From Adineta steineri (taxonomy: Eukaryota > Rotifera > Eurotatoria > Adinetida > Adinetidae), in contig CAJNOI010000208.1 of NCBI GenBank assembly GCA_905250115.1, forward strand, positions 62,001 through 126,000: a stretch of 64,000 bases of DNA. Direction: 5' to 3'. A program made the position numbers and the translations under genes. Below are positions 1 through 12,161 of the stretch, one piece after another. The notes under the pieces were generated by a model. That model saw nothing but the letters and a program-made list of their open reading frames with translations. It was not told the origin of the DNA and did not search any database. Every line of letters begins with the position of its first letter. The stretch's first letter is position 1.

Positions 1-1398
1 GGAAGTCCCCGCAGATCGTGATTGAATAAGAAAGTTATACTTCTAGTGGGCTTACACAACAGAACATATTTTTAGTAAATTAGCCAAAGAAGAATTTTCT
101 TGTTGTGCGATATTGAGAAAACAGAATAGAATTTATAATATTTGTCTATTATTCTCTATTCACACTCATTATCAAAGTATCTGACACTTGAAAAAGTGAT
201 ATATATGTTGCTAAATCCTTTCATATATAATATAATAAGATTCACCTTGTTTTACATTTTTTCTCCTCTGATCATATTTTCATGTATCTACAAAGAATTG
301 TTACAGTAGTGGAAAGAAAGTTTATATCTATCCAATCATATAAATTATGAATAAAATAACAGATAATAATCAATTAGAAAATAATGATGAGTTCTATTGA
401 TTTCGAAGGTATGCATGAGATATGTCTTAATAATAATTCTAAGAAAAAAAATCAGATTAGATTTTTTGTTATAATAGATTTTATAGTAAAGTTAATTAAT
501 ATGACTTATTTAGAGAAATTTATGTTTAGAATATGATTATTTTTCATACAAAGAAATGTAAATATCCTTAGACGAACATTTCTTTGAATTATTTTATTTA
601 GAATAAATTAAGGTAAATTAATCAGTACCTTATGACGTTATTTCAGTTCGAAAAAATAGTATAATCTTTACATAAATATTTTTATTATTGTCAGTATCGT
701 TTCTCTCATAAAAAAACTAGTAAATTATAAAATAGAATATCAAATATTGAAATAGATTCTTTTTAGTGAATAAAAGAATATTTTATTTTGTAAAACACGA
801 ACTGAAAGGAATGTATTATAGTGTCATTCACATATATTTCTATCTTTTTTTCTTGTTGTATAGATGACGCCTACGACATACGTGTATATAGAATCTTTTC
901 TTTCTTTTCTTAATCTTCTTACATTTTTCAAACATTATCGTTAGATGTTGTTCAAGTATGTTCCTTTCCATAATCCATTTATTATCTATATTTCAAACCG
1001 TTTGATAAATAAAGCAGACGCTTAGCTTTGATCGGTCACATCGATTCTTCTGTTAATACAGGCAGTCTTTAAACTTACTGAAGCAGTTCTATTTAATATT
1101 TAAAATAATAGTTTTACATTTAAAATCACAGCAAAGAATACTTATGTATTTTCTCACCAAAAACAGACGGTTGTTCGTGTTTCACATTTCGATCTCACAG
1201 TACTTTCATTAATAGGTTTTATATTAAAGTATAGTTAAACAAATAGAAACCTCTCATATTTTCTCCTATTAATAATATGAAATACTCGATTAAACTGTTC
1301 CATGTGATTAATAAAATAAATCTGAAATTGATATTTATATTTTTTGTAGATTTTTTCATTTTATCGAGAAATAAGTGAACATAATAAATATATATAAG
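1..1398. other. Intergenic, AT-rich
   Basis: No reading frame of convincing length or recognisable product on either strand. The stretch leads up to the first receptor gene and presumably holds its promoter, but no specific regulatory site could be identified. Confidence 0.6.
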
Positions 1399-2331
1399 AT
1401 GTCGATCTTATTTGTTCATAATGAAACAATGTTAAATATTGAATCGTGGTTTATATCATTTGATATATTATCAATTCTATTTACTTTATTAGTCGTTGGA
1501 TGTTCAATATTTTATTTATTGATTATTATTCTTAATAAAATGTGGCATAGTGTTCCAATGATGTTAATAACAAATTCATGTTTAGCTCATCTTATATTTG
1601 GACTTGATAGAGTTTGGATAGGTGGATTTCGATTACAGAATGATCTTCGACAAATTCAATATGAAGATAATTTATGTATTTTTCGAATTTATATTGCATA
1701 TGTTGCATGTGCTATATTAAATTTTTCTTATTTATTACAATCTATTTATCGATATATATATGTAGTTTACCCAAGTTATTTATTTTGGCAATCAAGACAG
1801 ATACAATTTTTATTTATTTGTTTAACATGGATATTAAGTATTACATATCCATTTCTATTTCTATTTAATGGACAAATTATTTATGATGTTCACAATCATA
1901 TTTGTCAATTACCATTTCAATTGTCATTTTCATTAATTTATATGTTAAATTGTAGTTATATAATACCTGTTTTCTTAATAATGATAACTTATTTTAAATT
2001 AGTTTTATATGTTCGTATGATGAGTAAACGAGTAATACCAGTTAATATTTATATTCGTGCAAAGCGACAATTAAGAATGGTTCGAAATATTGTTATACTT
2101 ATACTGATTCTTCTTATAACTGGTTTTCCTTATGGTGTATTTGTTGTTATGTCGTTTTTTAAGAATATACCTAAATATCATTGTCGATTTTCTTGTGTAT
2201 TTTTCGATGTATTTTCTGTAACAGTAATGATTGCTTTATATCAATTTACAGATCCAATTAAAATGTCTGTGATGGGAAAAATTAAACAACGACGAAAGAT
2301 AATGTTAAGAAAGTATCGTTTAACCTACTAA
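1399..2331 (+). CDS. Rhodopsin-like G-protein coupled receptor, intronless
   Basis: A 310-residue seven-helix receptor of the plasma membrane that would couple an unknown extracellular ligand to G proteins. Hydrophobic helices run from about residue 12 to 285. The disulfide pair joining helix 3 to the second extracellular loop is visible as Cys93 and Cys169. The helix 3 DRY site reads YRY (about 117-119), and TM7 ends in TDPIKMS in place of NPxxY. The open frame extends upstream to a GTG at 1375, but a eukaryotic start requires ATG, so the ATG at 1399 was chosen. The extracellular N-terminus is short and has no signal peptide, as is usual for this class. It is a divergent member of the receptor family seen elsewhere in the window. 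The ligand is unknown. Confidence 0.85.
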   Translation: MSILFVHNETMLNIESWFISFDILSILFTLLVVGCSIFYLLIIILNKMWHSVPMMLITNSCLAHLIFGLDRVWIGGFRLQNDLRQIQYEDNLCIFRIYIAYVACAILNFSYLLQSIYRYIYVVYPSYLFWQSRQIQFLFICLTWILSITYPFLFLFNGQIIYDVHNHICQLPFQLSFSLIYMLNCSYIIPVFLIMITYFKLVLYVRMMSKRVIPVNIYIRAKRQLRMVRNIVILILILLITGFPYGVFVVMSFFKNIPKYHCRFSCVFFDVFSVTVMIALYQFTDPIKMSVMGKIKQRRKIMLRKYRLTY

Positions 2332-4052
2332 AATTCAACACTTTTTATTTTTTTATTGTGATTTTGTTGTAATAAGTGAAATTAAATTTCAAATAAATAT
2401 AACATAATTAATTTTTCTAACAAGAAAACTAATGATCGAATAAATGTTAGATATCGTCAAACCATGTCAAGAAGTAAATTAATCATTTTTATTAGATAGA
2501 ATCTATGTCGAACGATGTATAAACAAATATTATACAGTGGAAGAGATTATGTAGTTAGTTGTGGTATATGAATGTGATATGCACATCTGCACTAATTTAA
2601 ACTATTGTTGATCGTGAAATTTCGATATATTTATAGTCATTTGTGTTGCATATATGTCACTACTGAATGTCTCGTGTTCAAATGATTCAACATGAGAATG
2701 TGAATTTTAACGGATCAATGTATGTGAGTATGATCTTGAGTATAAACAGAATATGTATAGCATATTCATATCTTCGACTTGATACATGAATAAATGTAGA
2801 TGAATATGATACAATTAATTGAAGTAAAAATAGATTATTATTAAAAAATACAGAATATTCTATAATAAGCAAAGTATAAATAACATTCGAAGAAGATATT
2901 CATGTAGAATTACGAAGTAAACAAGAGAGATTATCTTAATCCTAATCATTGAAAAGTTTAAATCATTTATTCAATAAAATATTGATTTCAACTACGTGAA
3001 AAACATATTTTCTTTCTGATACGCTCTTAACTGAGTTTTTATAGACATATTTAATTGATATCCTGTTCTAACCAGCTTCTCAGTATTTTAATCATATATT
3101 TTCATTTATGTAAATAATATTCATCATAAATTCTAGGACATGCTGTAAACGAACGAGATCTAAGTTGAGAGATTTTGTAAAATAACATCTTGGTTGAGTC
3201 ATGTTTTAAAACTTTTAAAAAAATCAATTGTGAACAAATAAATAATTGAAGATTCATTATTGGTGGGATACCCGTTATTTTCGAATCCTATAAATAAATG
3301 TTTCTTATTGAACACCACGATTATCTCGAATATCATCTTGTCATAACTTGATCTATATTGAATTGTTTTTAATGTATGTAAACACAACGTTATATTATCA
3401 TCTCTTGATTCTATATCAAAGAAACATATCTTAATGCATATAGAATCATGATTATTTTTAATGATAAAAATTGTTGAAAAATCAAGAATTTTATGCAAAG
3501 AATCTAATATATTATCGAACTAATGATATATCAAATTTTCTTGACGTTAATTTCGATATGGAGTATTTTTCCTCTACATAATAATTCTAACCTGAAAAAA
3601 GTTCTCTTCGATGTTTTTTTTTAAACCTTTTTGTCCGTTATTTGTAATTTATATATTATGATGATTCTTCATTGTAGAAAGATTAAAATCTTTTCTCAAG
3701 TTTAAATAGCTCATCAGATGAAATATTTATTTAAATCGGATATACCATTTATAAAGTAAAAATAAACATTATTGTAATATCTTTTTAATAAATGATGAAA
3801 CTATTTTACACTACAATAGTTCGTTTTGAAAACTAATGTATTATTAAATCTCTTTTCATGCACTAACATAAATCATCAAAGTCATACAGTATAGTGGAAG
3901 AGGCGTTTCTTTCTACTAAGTTAATTATCCATTAGAATAAATATCAAAAGTACTCTTTTACCTTCTATAGAGAAAGAAATTTTTCTATTATTATAAATGT
4001 GAGTTAAGACACAAGAGTATCATTTCATATTTTCATTTAAAAACAATCGTCA
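2332..4052. other. Intergenic between two receptor genes
   Basis: About 1.7 kb, very AT-rich. A short perfect hairpin (GAATATG, 5-nt loop, CATATTC) lies at 2749-2767. A 99-codon minus-strand frame at 3199-3498 resembles no family and has low-complexity composition, so it is not called as a gene. Confidence 0.55.
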
Positions 4053-5033
4053 ATGGATAATGAACTTATTAAAAGATTAGATTATATTTCTGAACAATCT
4101 AATCGTTATTTCGGAATTCTTATTTTTATATTTGGTTTTGTGGGAAATATTCTTAATTGTTTTATTTTATCTCAACGAACATTTCGATTCAATCCATGTG
4201 GTTTACTTTTTCTTATTTCATCTTTTATTGATCTTATATCAATTCTTATTGGATTAATCACACGTATATTAGCTGGTTGGCAACTTGATCCAACAAGTAG
4301 AATTGATTGGATATGTAAATTTCGTGCATTTACAGTATTTAGTACAAGAACAATGAGTATTTGGTTAATAACATTAGCTGTAATTGATCGATGGTTTTTA
4401 TCATCAATGGATTTACATCGAAGACAAATGAGTTCATTAAAAAATGTTTATCGAGGAATTATTTTAACTTCGATTCTCTCAACTCTTTCTTATATACATA
4501 TGATATATTGTTATCAATCTAATATTATTGATGCACCATTACAATGCTATGGAAAAAATAATATATGTCGTTTAATAACAGATTTAGTCTATGCTCTTAT
4601 AACAATTGTTATTCCATCAATATTAATGATTATATTTACTATGATGATTATATCAAATATTCGAGCTCTTCGTCTACGTATTCAAACAGTAACTATTCTA
4701 TCAATAACAATTCCATCAAGAGAAAAACAAATAAAATATAAACGAACAGATCATCAATTACTTCGTATGCTTTTAGTACAAGTTATTCTTTTAGTTATAT
4801 TTTGTGTTCCACAAGCAATACAAAAAATTTATATTTCATTTAAACCATTTGCTTCTGTTAGTAAAGAAGAAGATGCATTAAATCATTTTTTATATAATAT
4901 TGAAGTACTTATGGCTTTTATTGCAAGTGGAATGCCTTTTTATCTTTATACATTATGTGGTGGAACAGTATTTCGAAGAGCATCAACACATTTTATAAAA
5001 ACAATACAAAAAAAAATTAAATGTTTCTCTTAA
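4053..5033 (+). CDS. Rhodopsin-like G-protein coupled receptor, intronless
   Basis: A 326-residue seven-transmembrane receptor. TM1 carries GNILN (about 31-35), which includes the conserved helix-1 Asn. The helix 3 cysteine is Cys88, in the local motif WICKFR, and pairs with Cys165 in extracellular loop 2. The G-protein contact motif is DRW (112-114) instead of DRY. TM7 carries GMPFYLYTL in place of NPxxY, followed by a basic cytoplasmic tail. Length and motif order fit the family. It lies about 1.7 kb downstream of another receptor gene in the same orientation and faces a third one. The open frame runs from a good ATG to the stop without an intron. The peptide-receptor-like features (CKFR, DRW) are shared with the copies at 21.7 and 35.7 kb. 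The ligand cannot be inferred. Confidence 0.9.
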   Translation: MDNELIKRLDYISEQSNRYFGILIFIFGFVGNILNCFILSQRTFRFNPCGLLFLISSFIDLISILIGLITRILAGWQLDPTSRIDWICKFRAFTVFSTRTMSIWLITLAVIDRWFLSSMDLHRRQMSSLKNVYRGIILTSILSTLSYIHMIYCYQSNIIDAPLQCYGKNNICRLITDLVYALITIVIPSILMIIFTMMIISNIRALRLRIQTVTILSITIPSREKQIKYKRTDHQLLRMLLVQVILLVIFCVPQAIQKIYISFKPFASVSKEEDALNHFLYNIEVLMAFIASGMPFYLYTLCGGTVFRRASTHFIKTIQKKIKCFS

Positions 5034-5548
5034 CTTTTTCTTTTATTCTATATCAATAAAGAAAAAATTTATAGTATTACAATAAAGCGTATCTATTTAC
5101 TTTCGACGAATTGTTATCATAAATCATATGTGATATTCAATGAAATTCAATACAAATATTATCCTTTATACAATGAAAATCAAATTCAGCATTATATAGT
5201 CATTAGAAGGACTTCATATCAGTTTTTACTTATTTCTATCCCGTTCGTCTTGCAATAATATGCAGTGCAAATCCATGCAATGAACAATCTTATAGATGAT
5301 GAGCAGGAAAAACAACATAAGAAGATGAAAACTTTTGATTTTCTCCAGTGCCTCGAAAATAGATCAAACTTAAACAGATATGTTGTGCACAGACTTTTTT
5401 CATTAAGGTTATTATCTCTTATTCCATTTGTTTCGATCTTTTATCATGATATGCAAACAAAATAATAAAAAAAAATACAATGATATTGTCTGATATATTT
5501 TTCGATACAAATATTTATTAGTATTTTCATTAAAACATAAGAAAAACT
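5034..5548. other. Intergenic between convergent receptor genes
   Basis: This 515-nt spacer separates the 3' ends of two convergent receptor genes. AATAAA-like poly(A) signals are present on both strands (for example near 5057 and 5465). A 66-codon plus-strand frame at 5265-5465 has no recognisable content. Confidence 0.6.
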
Positions 5549-6674
5549 TTATTGATATGCTTGAAAGCATCTGAACATTTTCTGTCGAAAATATTGTCTC
5601 ATTTCTTGATTAGCAACAAATAATTTAATAATATCAATTAATACTGCTGATTCGGCTATAAACATTAATATTGGTATAACCAATGGAGAGATATTGATTA
5701 ATCGTTGTAGAACTAAAGTCAAATAGAGAGGACCCCAACTTCCAATAAATATACAAAACATGGAAATCATTTGTCGAAGTAATAAAACATCTCGATGTCT
5801 AATTAAGAATATTTGAGGATGATGAACACTGATTTGTGCCGAAAGAGTTTCTGGATGAATGCGACGAGATGAAGATCGAGCATATTTGAATAAAATTATA
5901 TTTGTAATAAGTGAGATGATTGAAGGAATTACAACAATCATTATAAATGTATATATATGCATCCATATCCAAAAATCACAATACTAAAAATATATTTATA
6001 AAATGTAAGAGATATGGTAAAAGGAGATATTTTACTTCGAAGTATCTTCTAGTTTCATACATTCTATTATTTTTCAAGAACGTCGTTTCTTTACAAACGA
6101 ACTATACTTGCAATGGTTTACAAGAAAATCAGTCTTTGGAGATCTCAAAAACATCTTACTGTGCCGTTTCGTAAAAATCTTTTAAAGGATGTCTAATCGT
6201 TCGAAGACGACTATTCAGAGACATTAAAAAATAAATTACCGGTTTCGGTCTGCAGAGAAATGGTATTGAAATTATAAATCCAGCTGTCCATTGACTTAAA
6301 ATACATATTGTTACCCAACGTTTTCTTTTAAAAAACATCGTTGTATGATAAACTATTGAACATAATCTATAGACAGAGAAGGCAACAAAAGAGAGTGATA
6401 CTTGAAGTGGACAGACCATGTAGAAATAAATAAGAATAAGACATGATCCTTCAACATATAAGTGTTCAATGTCGAATTGTTCTAAACCGATGTAAATACT
6501 AGTGAAGATAGAGCAACATATGCATGCCAAGCATATATTGACTGTGAACATGTTGTTACGTTGATGAAAACGTCGTACAAGAAGAACGGTGAACGAATAG
6601 ATCAATGCCAAGAATGTTCCCAATCCAAAAATAGCAATTAGTAGACAAGTAACAATATCTACAGCTCCGTCCAT
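5549..6674 (-). CDS. G-protein coupled receptor, two exons
   Basis: Two exons on the minus strand, 6674-6240 and 5983-5549, join in phase 0 across a 256-nt intron (GTAATT at 6239, TTTTTAG ending at 5984). The joined frame gives 289 residues with seven hydrophobic helices. The acceptor exon begins YCDFWIWM, which supplies the extracellular-loop-2 cysteine that would pair with Cys78 (GSCLIL) before helix 3. That is the main support for this join. The DRY site reads YRL (about 102-104). TM7 has DIIKLFVAN instead of NPxxY. The frame is open 33 codons further upstream to an ATG at 6773, which would give 322 residues. That extension looks like untranslated sequence, so the inner ATG at 6674 was preferred without certainty. 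A GTAAGA at about 6160 is a better donor by sequence but breaks the frame. Confidence 0.75.
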
Positions 6675-8152
6675 AATAATAATCAATTGAATTATGCGAT
6701 AAGTGAAATCTACTCTTTCAACACTTTTATAAAAGAAAAACAATAATATATTCAGCAGTGAATGATGAAACACAAGTTGAAAGATTAGTAGTTACTTAAA
6801 CGAGTTATAATATAAATAAAATCTTCAAAATAATCTGAGGATCACAAACAGTATAAGCAAGAGAGATATTGAATTTAAATTATAATCACGATCGAGTGTA
6901 GATGATTTTATATAGATGAGAGAAGCAACGTTAGTAGGAAGTGCACAACGCAGAATTTCTAACACTAATTCAGATCAACATCGTATTTTCTCATGATAGA
7001 TGAAAATTATATAGCAGTCTAAATATTTTTTTCAAATCTATATATATATTTAATATCATTACGCTCTTCTTAGCATCACAAAGATAAAGGAAAATAAAGC
7101 ATAAATTAGTTACTTGTGAAATATCTTATATGATAGTTAAAAAAAAGTATAGGAGAAAAGGAACGAGACAAGAAAAGACGAGAACAGAATAAAATGAAGA
7201 GATACTTTGAATCTCATTTCAGCATTAATAATGATGTAGATCACAAAGTGAAGCCAAGATTATTTATAAATGGTTGCACAATATATGATTGAAAAGAAAA
7301 AGATAAAGTGTCTGCTAACGTAAGACTATGGAGTATATGAAATAACTGCATCTTCTATTTTTTTGGTCAACTGATTGACTTACAATCGTGAATATTCTCT
7401 TGACAATAAATCAATTACTTTGAAAAAATGGTATTAATATTAAAATATTAAACAATGACAACAGATAGAAAAAAAACTTAATAAAGATTGTTGCAAAATA
7501 TTATAGAATTAAAAATAAATAGCGAAAAGATTTACTTGTCTTCAAAGATTAATATCAATAATTAACTAAGATATCAACATGAAACTTCTAGAAAGAGAAT
7601 AATTCATAGTTGAATATTGCATTCAGACATTTATGTTATATTCTACATAAAATCATCAAGGAAATATACGTCTAGAATTAGTGAATTCTTCAAAATGATA
7701 GTGTAATAAGAAAGAGTTAGCATAATTATCATTCATCGGTTCACAATTGAAGAAGTCCGGTCGTATTCCGATTGAGAAATAAATAATTATATGAACATAG
7801 TTTCTGCTAAATTATCATTAGTTCTTCAATGATACTTCGTTGTTTTTCTGTGTATTATTTTTTTACATTTTATTTTAGAGACCTGTAAGAACTTCGTGAA
7901 TGCACAAATATAGAATCACACAGAACCGAGGATTTTCAACGAACTCAATACAAAGGGTGTGTGAACGCATATGTTCTGCTTATTTAGTGTAGCCTCAACA
8001 AACGCTCAATTCCAAGGGACTGAGAAGAAATGATGAATTTTAAAGGACAATATACGAAAAGAAAGATATATGTGAATGGCATCAAAACACAGACTTTGAC
8101 GACCAGTATTGCGAGGTTCATGTTTTCTTGATAAATTATTCAAATAAATCTC
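6675..8152. other. Intergenic upstream of receptor gene and tRNA
   Basis: About 1.5 kb without a supported coding frame. It serves as the upstream region of both the minus-strand receptor and the plus-strand tRNA. No repeat or regulatory site was recognised. Confidence 0.55.
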
Positions 8153-8234
8153 GACGAGATGGCCGAGCGGTTAAGGCGTTAGACTGCTAATCTAATGGGC
8201 TCTGCCCGCGTGAGTTCGAATCTCACTCTCGTCG
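8153..8234 (+). tRNA. tRNA-Ser (anticodon GCT)
   Basis: A full cloverleaf can be drawn. The acceptor stem GACGAGA pairs perfectly with TCTCGTC (8227-8233), with discriminator G at 8234. The A-box-like TGGCCGAGCGG lies in the D arm. The anticodon stem TTAGA/TCTAA encloses the loop CTGCTAA with anticodon GCT (8186-8188). A long variable arm (GGGC-TCT-GCCC), the hallmark of type II serine tRNAs, precedes a T arm containing GTTCGAATC (B box). It decodes AGC/AGU serine codons. There is no intron. Confidence 0.97.
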
Positions 8235-8240
8235 CCATTC

Positions 8241-8250
8241 TTTTTTTTTT
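8241..8250 (+). terminator. RNA polymerase III terminator
   Basis: A run of ten T residues begins six nucleotides after the tRNA discriminator base. This is the standard oligo-T stop for RNA polymerase III. Confidence 0.9.
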
Positions 8251-9440
8251 CTACACTTATACTTAACTTTCGTCGGAAGAAATTGTTTTCAGTGTTTGAT
8301 ATTCTGTCCACATTGTTTTTCTCTTATTTTTTACCTTATATTTGATTGATCATGATAAATTGCTGCTTTCACAAGCGTGGCATCATTCAAATATATAAAC
8401 GCATCTATTTCTTGCCTAAATTTCTGTAACTACAATTAATAATTAAATGAAGAAGAATCTATTATTTTGAGTTGTTCATTATTGAATATGCAGGGGTGTG
8501 CGTATGAAATAAATAGAATGATAACGACACCCTTAAGGAATTGACTATTTTGGCTATCATTGTTTTATCCAGGTACACTTCTCTTTTTTGTGAAGTAACG
8601 TAGCTTAATTATAACAGATCTAAATGTTTCCAGAAGCTCTCTATTTCTATCGTTTCTTTATTAAAGAAGAATCGAACTTTCTTTTTCTGTATATATCATA
8701 GCAACATGTAAATGAAAGAAGAACAAGGCAAATATTTACTGGATGTATTATTATGCTAAACAAATTAAAACAGGTATGTCCGTATTTCTCAGTTAATGTT
8801 TTTTCTTGTGAATGCATTAAAACACTACTGAAGCATATTCATTAATCTTTGAAAAAATAGCTTTTGATATAATTGTTATTTCTCTTTCTATAAAGTTAAT
8901 AATCGAATCTTTTCTATTATATATACAATATCTATTGTAATCATTTATTATGAAGATCAAAATGTTGTTTTATGGAAATTTTTAATACTATTATTGATAC
9001 AATCAATTGAGCTAATTGGAAACAAAAATCTTCATTGATTTCGGAAATCGATATATTATTATCAAGTCAAACTCATCTTATACAGATTATCCATATATCC
9101 AAGGAAGTATGCGAACTATAAAAAGTTTCCCAGTTTCTGAAAGGAAACTGATATTCGAATTAAAGAAGAAGATTTTTCAGATTATTAATTAAAACGATGC
9201 AAATAACAAAACACTTGTTAAATATTAGAAAAACTACATATAATATTTTTGTTTGTTTTATTTGATTAATTGTGAAAGTTTTAAATTAAAGCAATAGCAA
9301 AATAGTTCAAGTATAATATTCGATTTCATACAATAAAATAGAGACTCAAAAATGGCAGATAATTCATTTTTCTTTGTTATTACAACATCACTTTTTTTTC
9401 GAGCTGTAACTCATAATAATAAAGGTAAAAAAAAAGAAGA
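8251..9440. other. Intergenic, AT-rich
   Basis: No coding frame supported. A weak inverted repeat (GGGTGT at 8494, ACACCC ending at 8532) may be a decayed member of the GGTGTG hairpin family described elsewhere in the window. Confidence 0.5.
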
Positions 9441-10224
9441 GGCGTCATGTTGATATATCCCAGGTCGATGATTCCGAGCGCCGTTTCCGGCGTCGTATAA
9501 GGTAGGAAACGGCCGTCAACGAGTATCGTTTCTCGCTGTTTAACACCGTAATTCGTATACCCAGATTTGTATATGTAGTTTTGCCGGAACGGAATCTTTG
9601 AAGCCGTATACAATTAAAATACGAACCCTTTTCGATCTGTATCTGGCCGTATGATCTGAAGAGACAATAACGTTCTGTTATCATCTCCCACTCATTCTTT
9701 ACTTAACTCCTGTCTGTCATTCTAGTGTAACTAAATACTTACCATTTAATTTATCGTTATAGATAATCTAAAAATAAAGAACAAGAATTGAAATAAATAA
9801 ACATACTTACCGTTCGATTTATCGTTTAGTGTATTAATGAACAATATAAACTGTTTATATAGCTCATAAGAACCATTTTCTGAAGTTAAAACACTTACGT
9901 TTATGATTTATTCCAATATGATTTTAATTTTTCATAGATGTCCCTATCTATAATACTGTTTAACTAACTCATTGTTTCGATTGTTATCAATTCATTTTTC
10001 ATTTTATCGTTGAGCTTTCATATAAAAAGTAAATAGCAACTAATACATTATCTAACATAGTGTATAGACCAATTTATGAAAGCTTTAGAGAGAAAACGGT
10101 AGTCCTTACGGCTGCCGTACCCGATGAGACGGAACCGATGATCTCAATGTGATCGTTTTTCGTCGTTTTTTACCGTTTGAGGCCGTTTACGACACCATAT
10201 TTTTTCACTTGGGTAACTTCAAAA
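9441..10224. other. GC-rich island of unknown origin, probable transposon relic
   Basis: Two blocks (about 9455-9690 and 10085-10200) are rich in CG dinucleotides and in words such as CGGCGTCGTA, AAACGGCC and ACGGCTGCCGT. This contrasts sharply with the surrounding AT-rich DNA. The left block contains GGCGTCGTA and AAACGG. The reverse complement of the right block contains GGTGTCGTA and AAACGG in the same order, which hints at degraded terminal inverted repeats about 700 bp apart. Overlapping minus-strand frames of 77 and 79 codons in the left block match no family I recognise. The retrotransposon inserted just beyond the right block. Confidence 0.35.
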
Positions 10225-10236
10225 GTTTCTGTTGTT
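10225..10236 (+). repeat. Target-site duplication, left copy
   Basis: GTTTCTGTTGTT here is repeated exactly at 15320-15331, directly after the element's poly(A). Four preceding A residues may extend it to 16 nt, but they are ambiguous with the poly(A) tail. Confidence 0.92.
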
Positions 10237-10358
10237 CACTCTCGCTTCTTAACACGTACTGATAAGTCGTATTTTGTCTTTCCTTTCTATTCTCTACGTT
10301 ATATAATCTCGCTTACACTGCGTGATATATTTTCGTACTTAAAGTTCATAATTATATT

Positions 10359-12161
10359 ATGGATAATTACAATATTAATTCCAAGTTGATGAATGATATA
10401 CAGAAAAATGGTGATGTTACTGGTAAATTAATTAATGTACCATTATCAACTGGTTTTAATCAACAAAAATGTCAATGTCAACATTCTATTAATGTCGCAA
10501 GTGAAAATGTTCTTTTGAACTCAAGTTCGATTAGTCATCAACATGCTTCTACTAGTGGAACTTCGGAAGTGCAATTAGTTATTTCTCCAACACGTCCATC
10601 ACGTAGGTGTCTTTCTAATGCTTCTAATGATGGTGATTTTCAAGATGTATCTTATAAAAAATCAAAACAGATAAATAATCAAAGTGGTAGTACTATTCGT
10701 CCTCAATTATTACATCATCATAATGGTGATGATACAGTTAATGATAATGCGAATATGAATTTAAATGTTAATAATCATGTTACTACTACTTCATCAGTAA
10801 TTTCAAATAATTTTACAACAGGTCATAATCAACAGCAACAATTATTAACAACAGCTTCAGCTCGTTATGCGTTGACACGTTTTCCTTTTCCACCACACAT
10901 AGTTCGATTTAAATCTACTAATGTTTCAATTACTCATTCTAAAGCAGAGGTGATCAAGCATTATAAATCTGATCATAATCTTACTATTGAAGTTATTAGT
11001 TGTCGAAGGTCCACCATCAAATGCAATAACAATGAAATGGATGTTTTATTATATGTTAAAGATTCAACTTCTTTTGCTGCTTTATTGGATCATTCGAAAT
11101 GGCCATTGATGATTTGTGGTGAACAGTTTAGTTTTCCTTCTGTTCCTTCTATTCCTCCACAATTGTCTTTGATTATTAAAAATGTTGATATTCATTTAGA
11201 TTTCGATGAATTTTCTTTGGATCTTAAAAATTTATATCCTAGTATTAAGAATGTTATTCGTATGAAAAATAAATTTAGTAATGATATTAAAATGGTGAAA
11301 TTAGAATTGACTTGTGCTAAAGCAAGAGATGATTTATTAAATAATAAACTGGTATATGTTAATTATAGTTGTTATGAAATTGAAGAATATATTGCTCCTA
11401 TGGATGTTTTAATATGCTCAAAATGTTGTTCAATAGGACATTTTCGTCGTCAATGTACTGAACAAGAGGAAACTTGTAAATCATGTGGTCAATCTTTTAA
11501 AGATTTAAAAATGCATCATTGTTCATCTATTATTAAATGTAAACATTGCAATGGTGATCATCTATCTAACTCTATAAAATGCCCTGTTATTAAAACCTTT
11601 CGTGCTGATCTTACAAAAAAACTGATGAACATCAATAATAATGTTACTTCATATTCTTCGTCTATTGCAGCTAATATAGCTAATAATAACAAGTCTCAAC
11701 ATATTAATAATGATTTTCCTCGTACAGCAGCTCCGTGGGCACCATCCAGTAATCCAATGGATTTAAAATTAAATACTCTTATATCAGGTCTTTCTCAAGT
11801 TAATGAAACTTTAAGTAAATTGTGTGTTACAAATCAAGGTTTTCAACAATTTATGATTGAAAAAAATGAAAATGATAAAAGAATTAATAATGAAATTGAT
11901 GATCTTAAATCTATTAATAATAAAATGGATCAAGATGTAATGGTTTTGAATGAAAAGGTGAATGATTTGGACAAATTGATGAAATCAAATGATGGTATTT
12001 TTAAACAATTTTTATTTCCTATGTTAGATGATATTCTAAAATTTATTGATACTAAGAATGTGGGAAGAGGTGGTAAAACTGTTGATCCTGATTTAAAAAG
12101 TAAAATTGATCGTTTTCGTAATCAAATGTCCGATGCGATGGGTGGTAAAAGCTTCATATAA
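10359..12161 (+). CDS. Retrotransposon ORF1 protein (nucleic-acid-binding, zinc knuckles)
   Basis: This 600-residue ORF1 protein should bind the element RNA and form the ribonucleoprotein used in retrotransposition. The first 160 residues are Asn/Ser/Gln-rich and low in complexity. A PRFPFPPHIVRFKS-like segment (about 173) opens a globular, probably RRM-like domain. Three cysteine/histidine knuckles follow. The first is canonical C-x2-C-x4-H-x4-C from residue 353 (CSKCCSIGHFRRQC), then a CKSC...HHC variant, then CKHCNGDH...KC. The C-terminal 130 residues are rich in Asn, Lys, Glu, Ile and Leu with heptad-like spacing, suggesting a coiled coil for trimerisation. Its stop overlaps the ORF2 start. 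It is intact, with no internal stop. Confidence 0.92.
   Translation: MDNYNINSKLMNDIQKNGDVTGKLINVPLSTGFNQQKCQCQHSINVASENVLLNSSSISHQHASTSGTSEVQLVISPTRPSRRCLSNASNDGDFQDVSYKKSKQINNQSGSTIRPQLLHHHNGDDTVNDNANMNLNVNNHVTTTSSVISNNFTTGHNQQQQLLTTASARYALTRFPFPPHIVRFKSTNVSITHSKAEVIKHYKSDHNLTIEVISCRRSTIKCNNNEMDVLLYVKDSTSFAALLDHSKWPLMICGEQFSFPSVPSIPPQLSLIIKNVDIHLDFDEFSLDLKNLYPSIKNVIRMKNKFSNDIKMVKLELTCAKARDDLLNNKLVYVNYSCYEIEEYIAPMDVLICSKCCSIGHFRRQCTEQEETCKSCGQSFKDLKMHHCSSIIKCKHCNGDHLSNSIKCPVIKTFRADLTKKLMNINNNVTSYSSSIAANIANNNKSQHINNDFPRTAAPWAPSSNPMDLKLNTLISGLSQVNETLSKLCVTNQGFQQFMIEKNENDKRINNEIDDLKSINNKMDQDVMVLNEKVNDLDKLMKSNDGIFKQFLFPMLDDILKFIDTKNVGRGGKTVDPDLKSKIDRFRNQMSDAMGGKSFI

Noticed and set aside
1375..1398. 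Upstream extensions of several genes beginning at GTG or TTG (also 19303, 28558, 41090, 54627)
   Set aside because: Nuclear animal genes start at ATG. In each case the first in-frame ATG fits the family's N-terminus.
9380..9684. Two overlapping minus-strand frames in the GC-rich island as genes
   Set aside because: They overlap in different phases, lack known motifs and are explained by low stop-codon density in GC-rich DNA.
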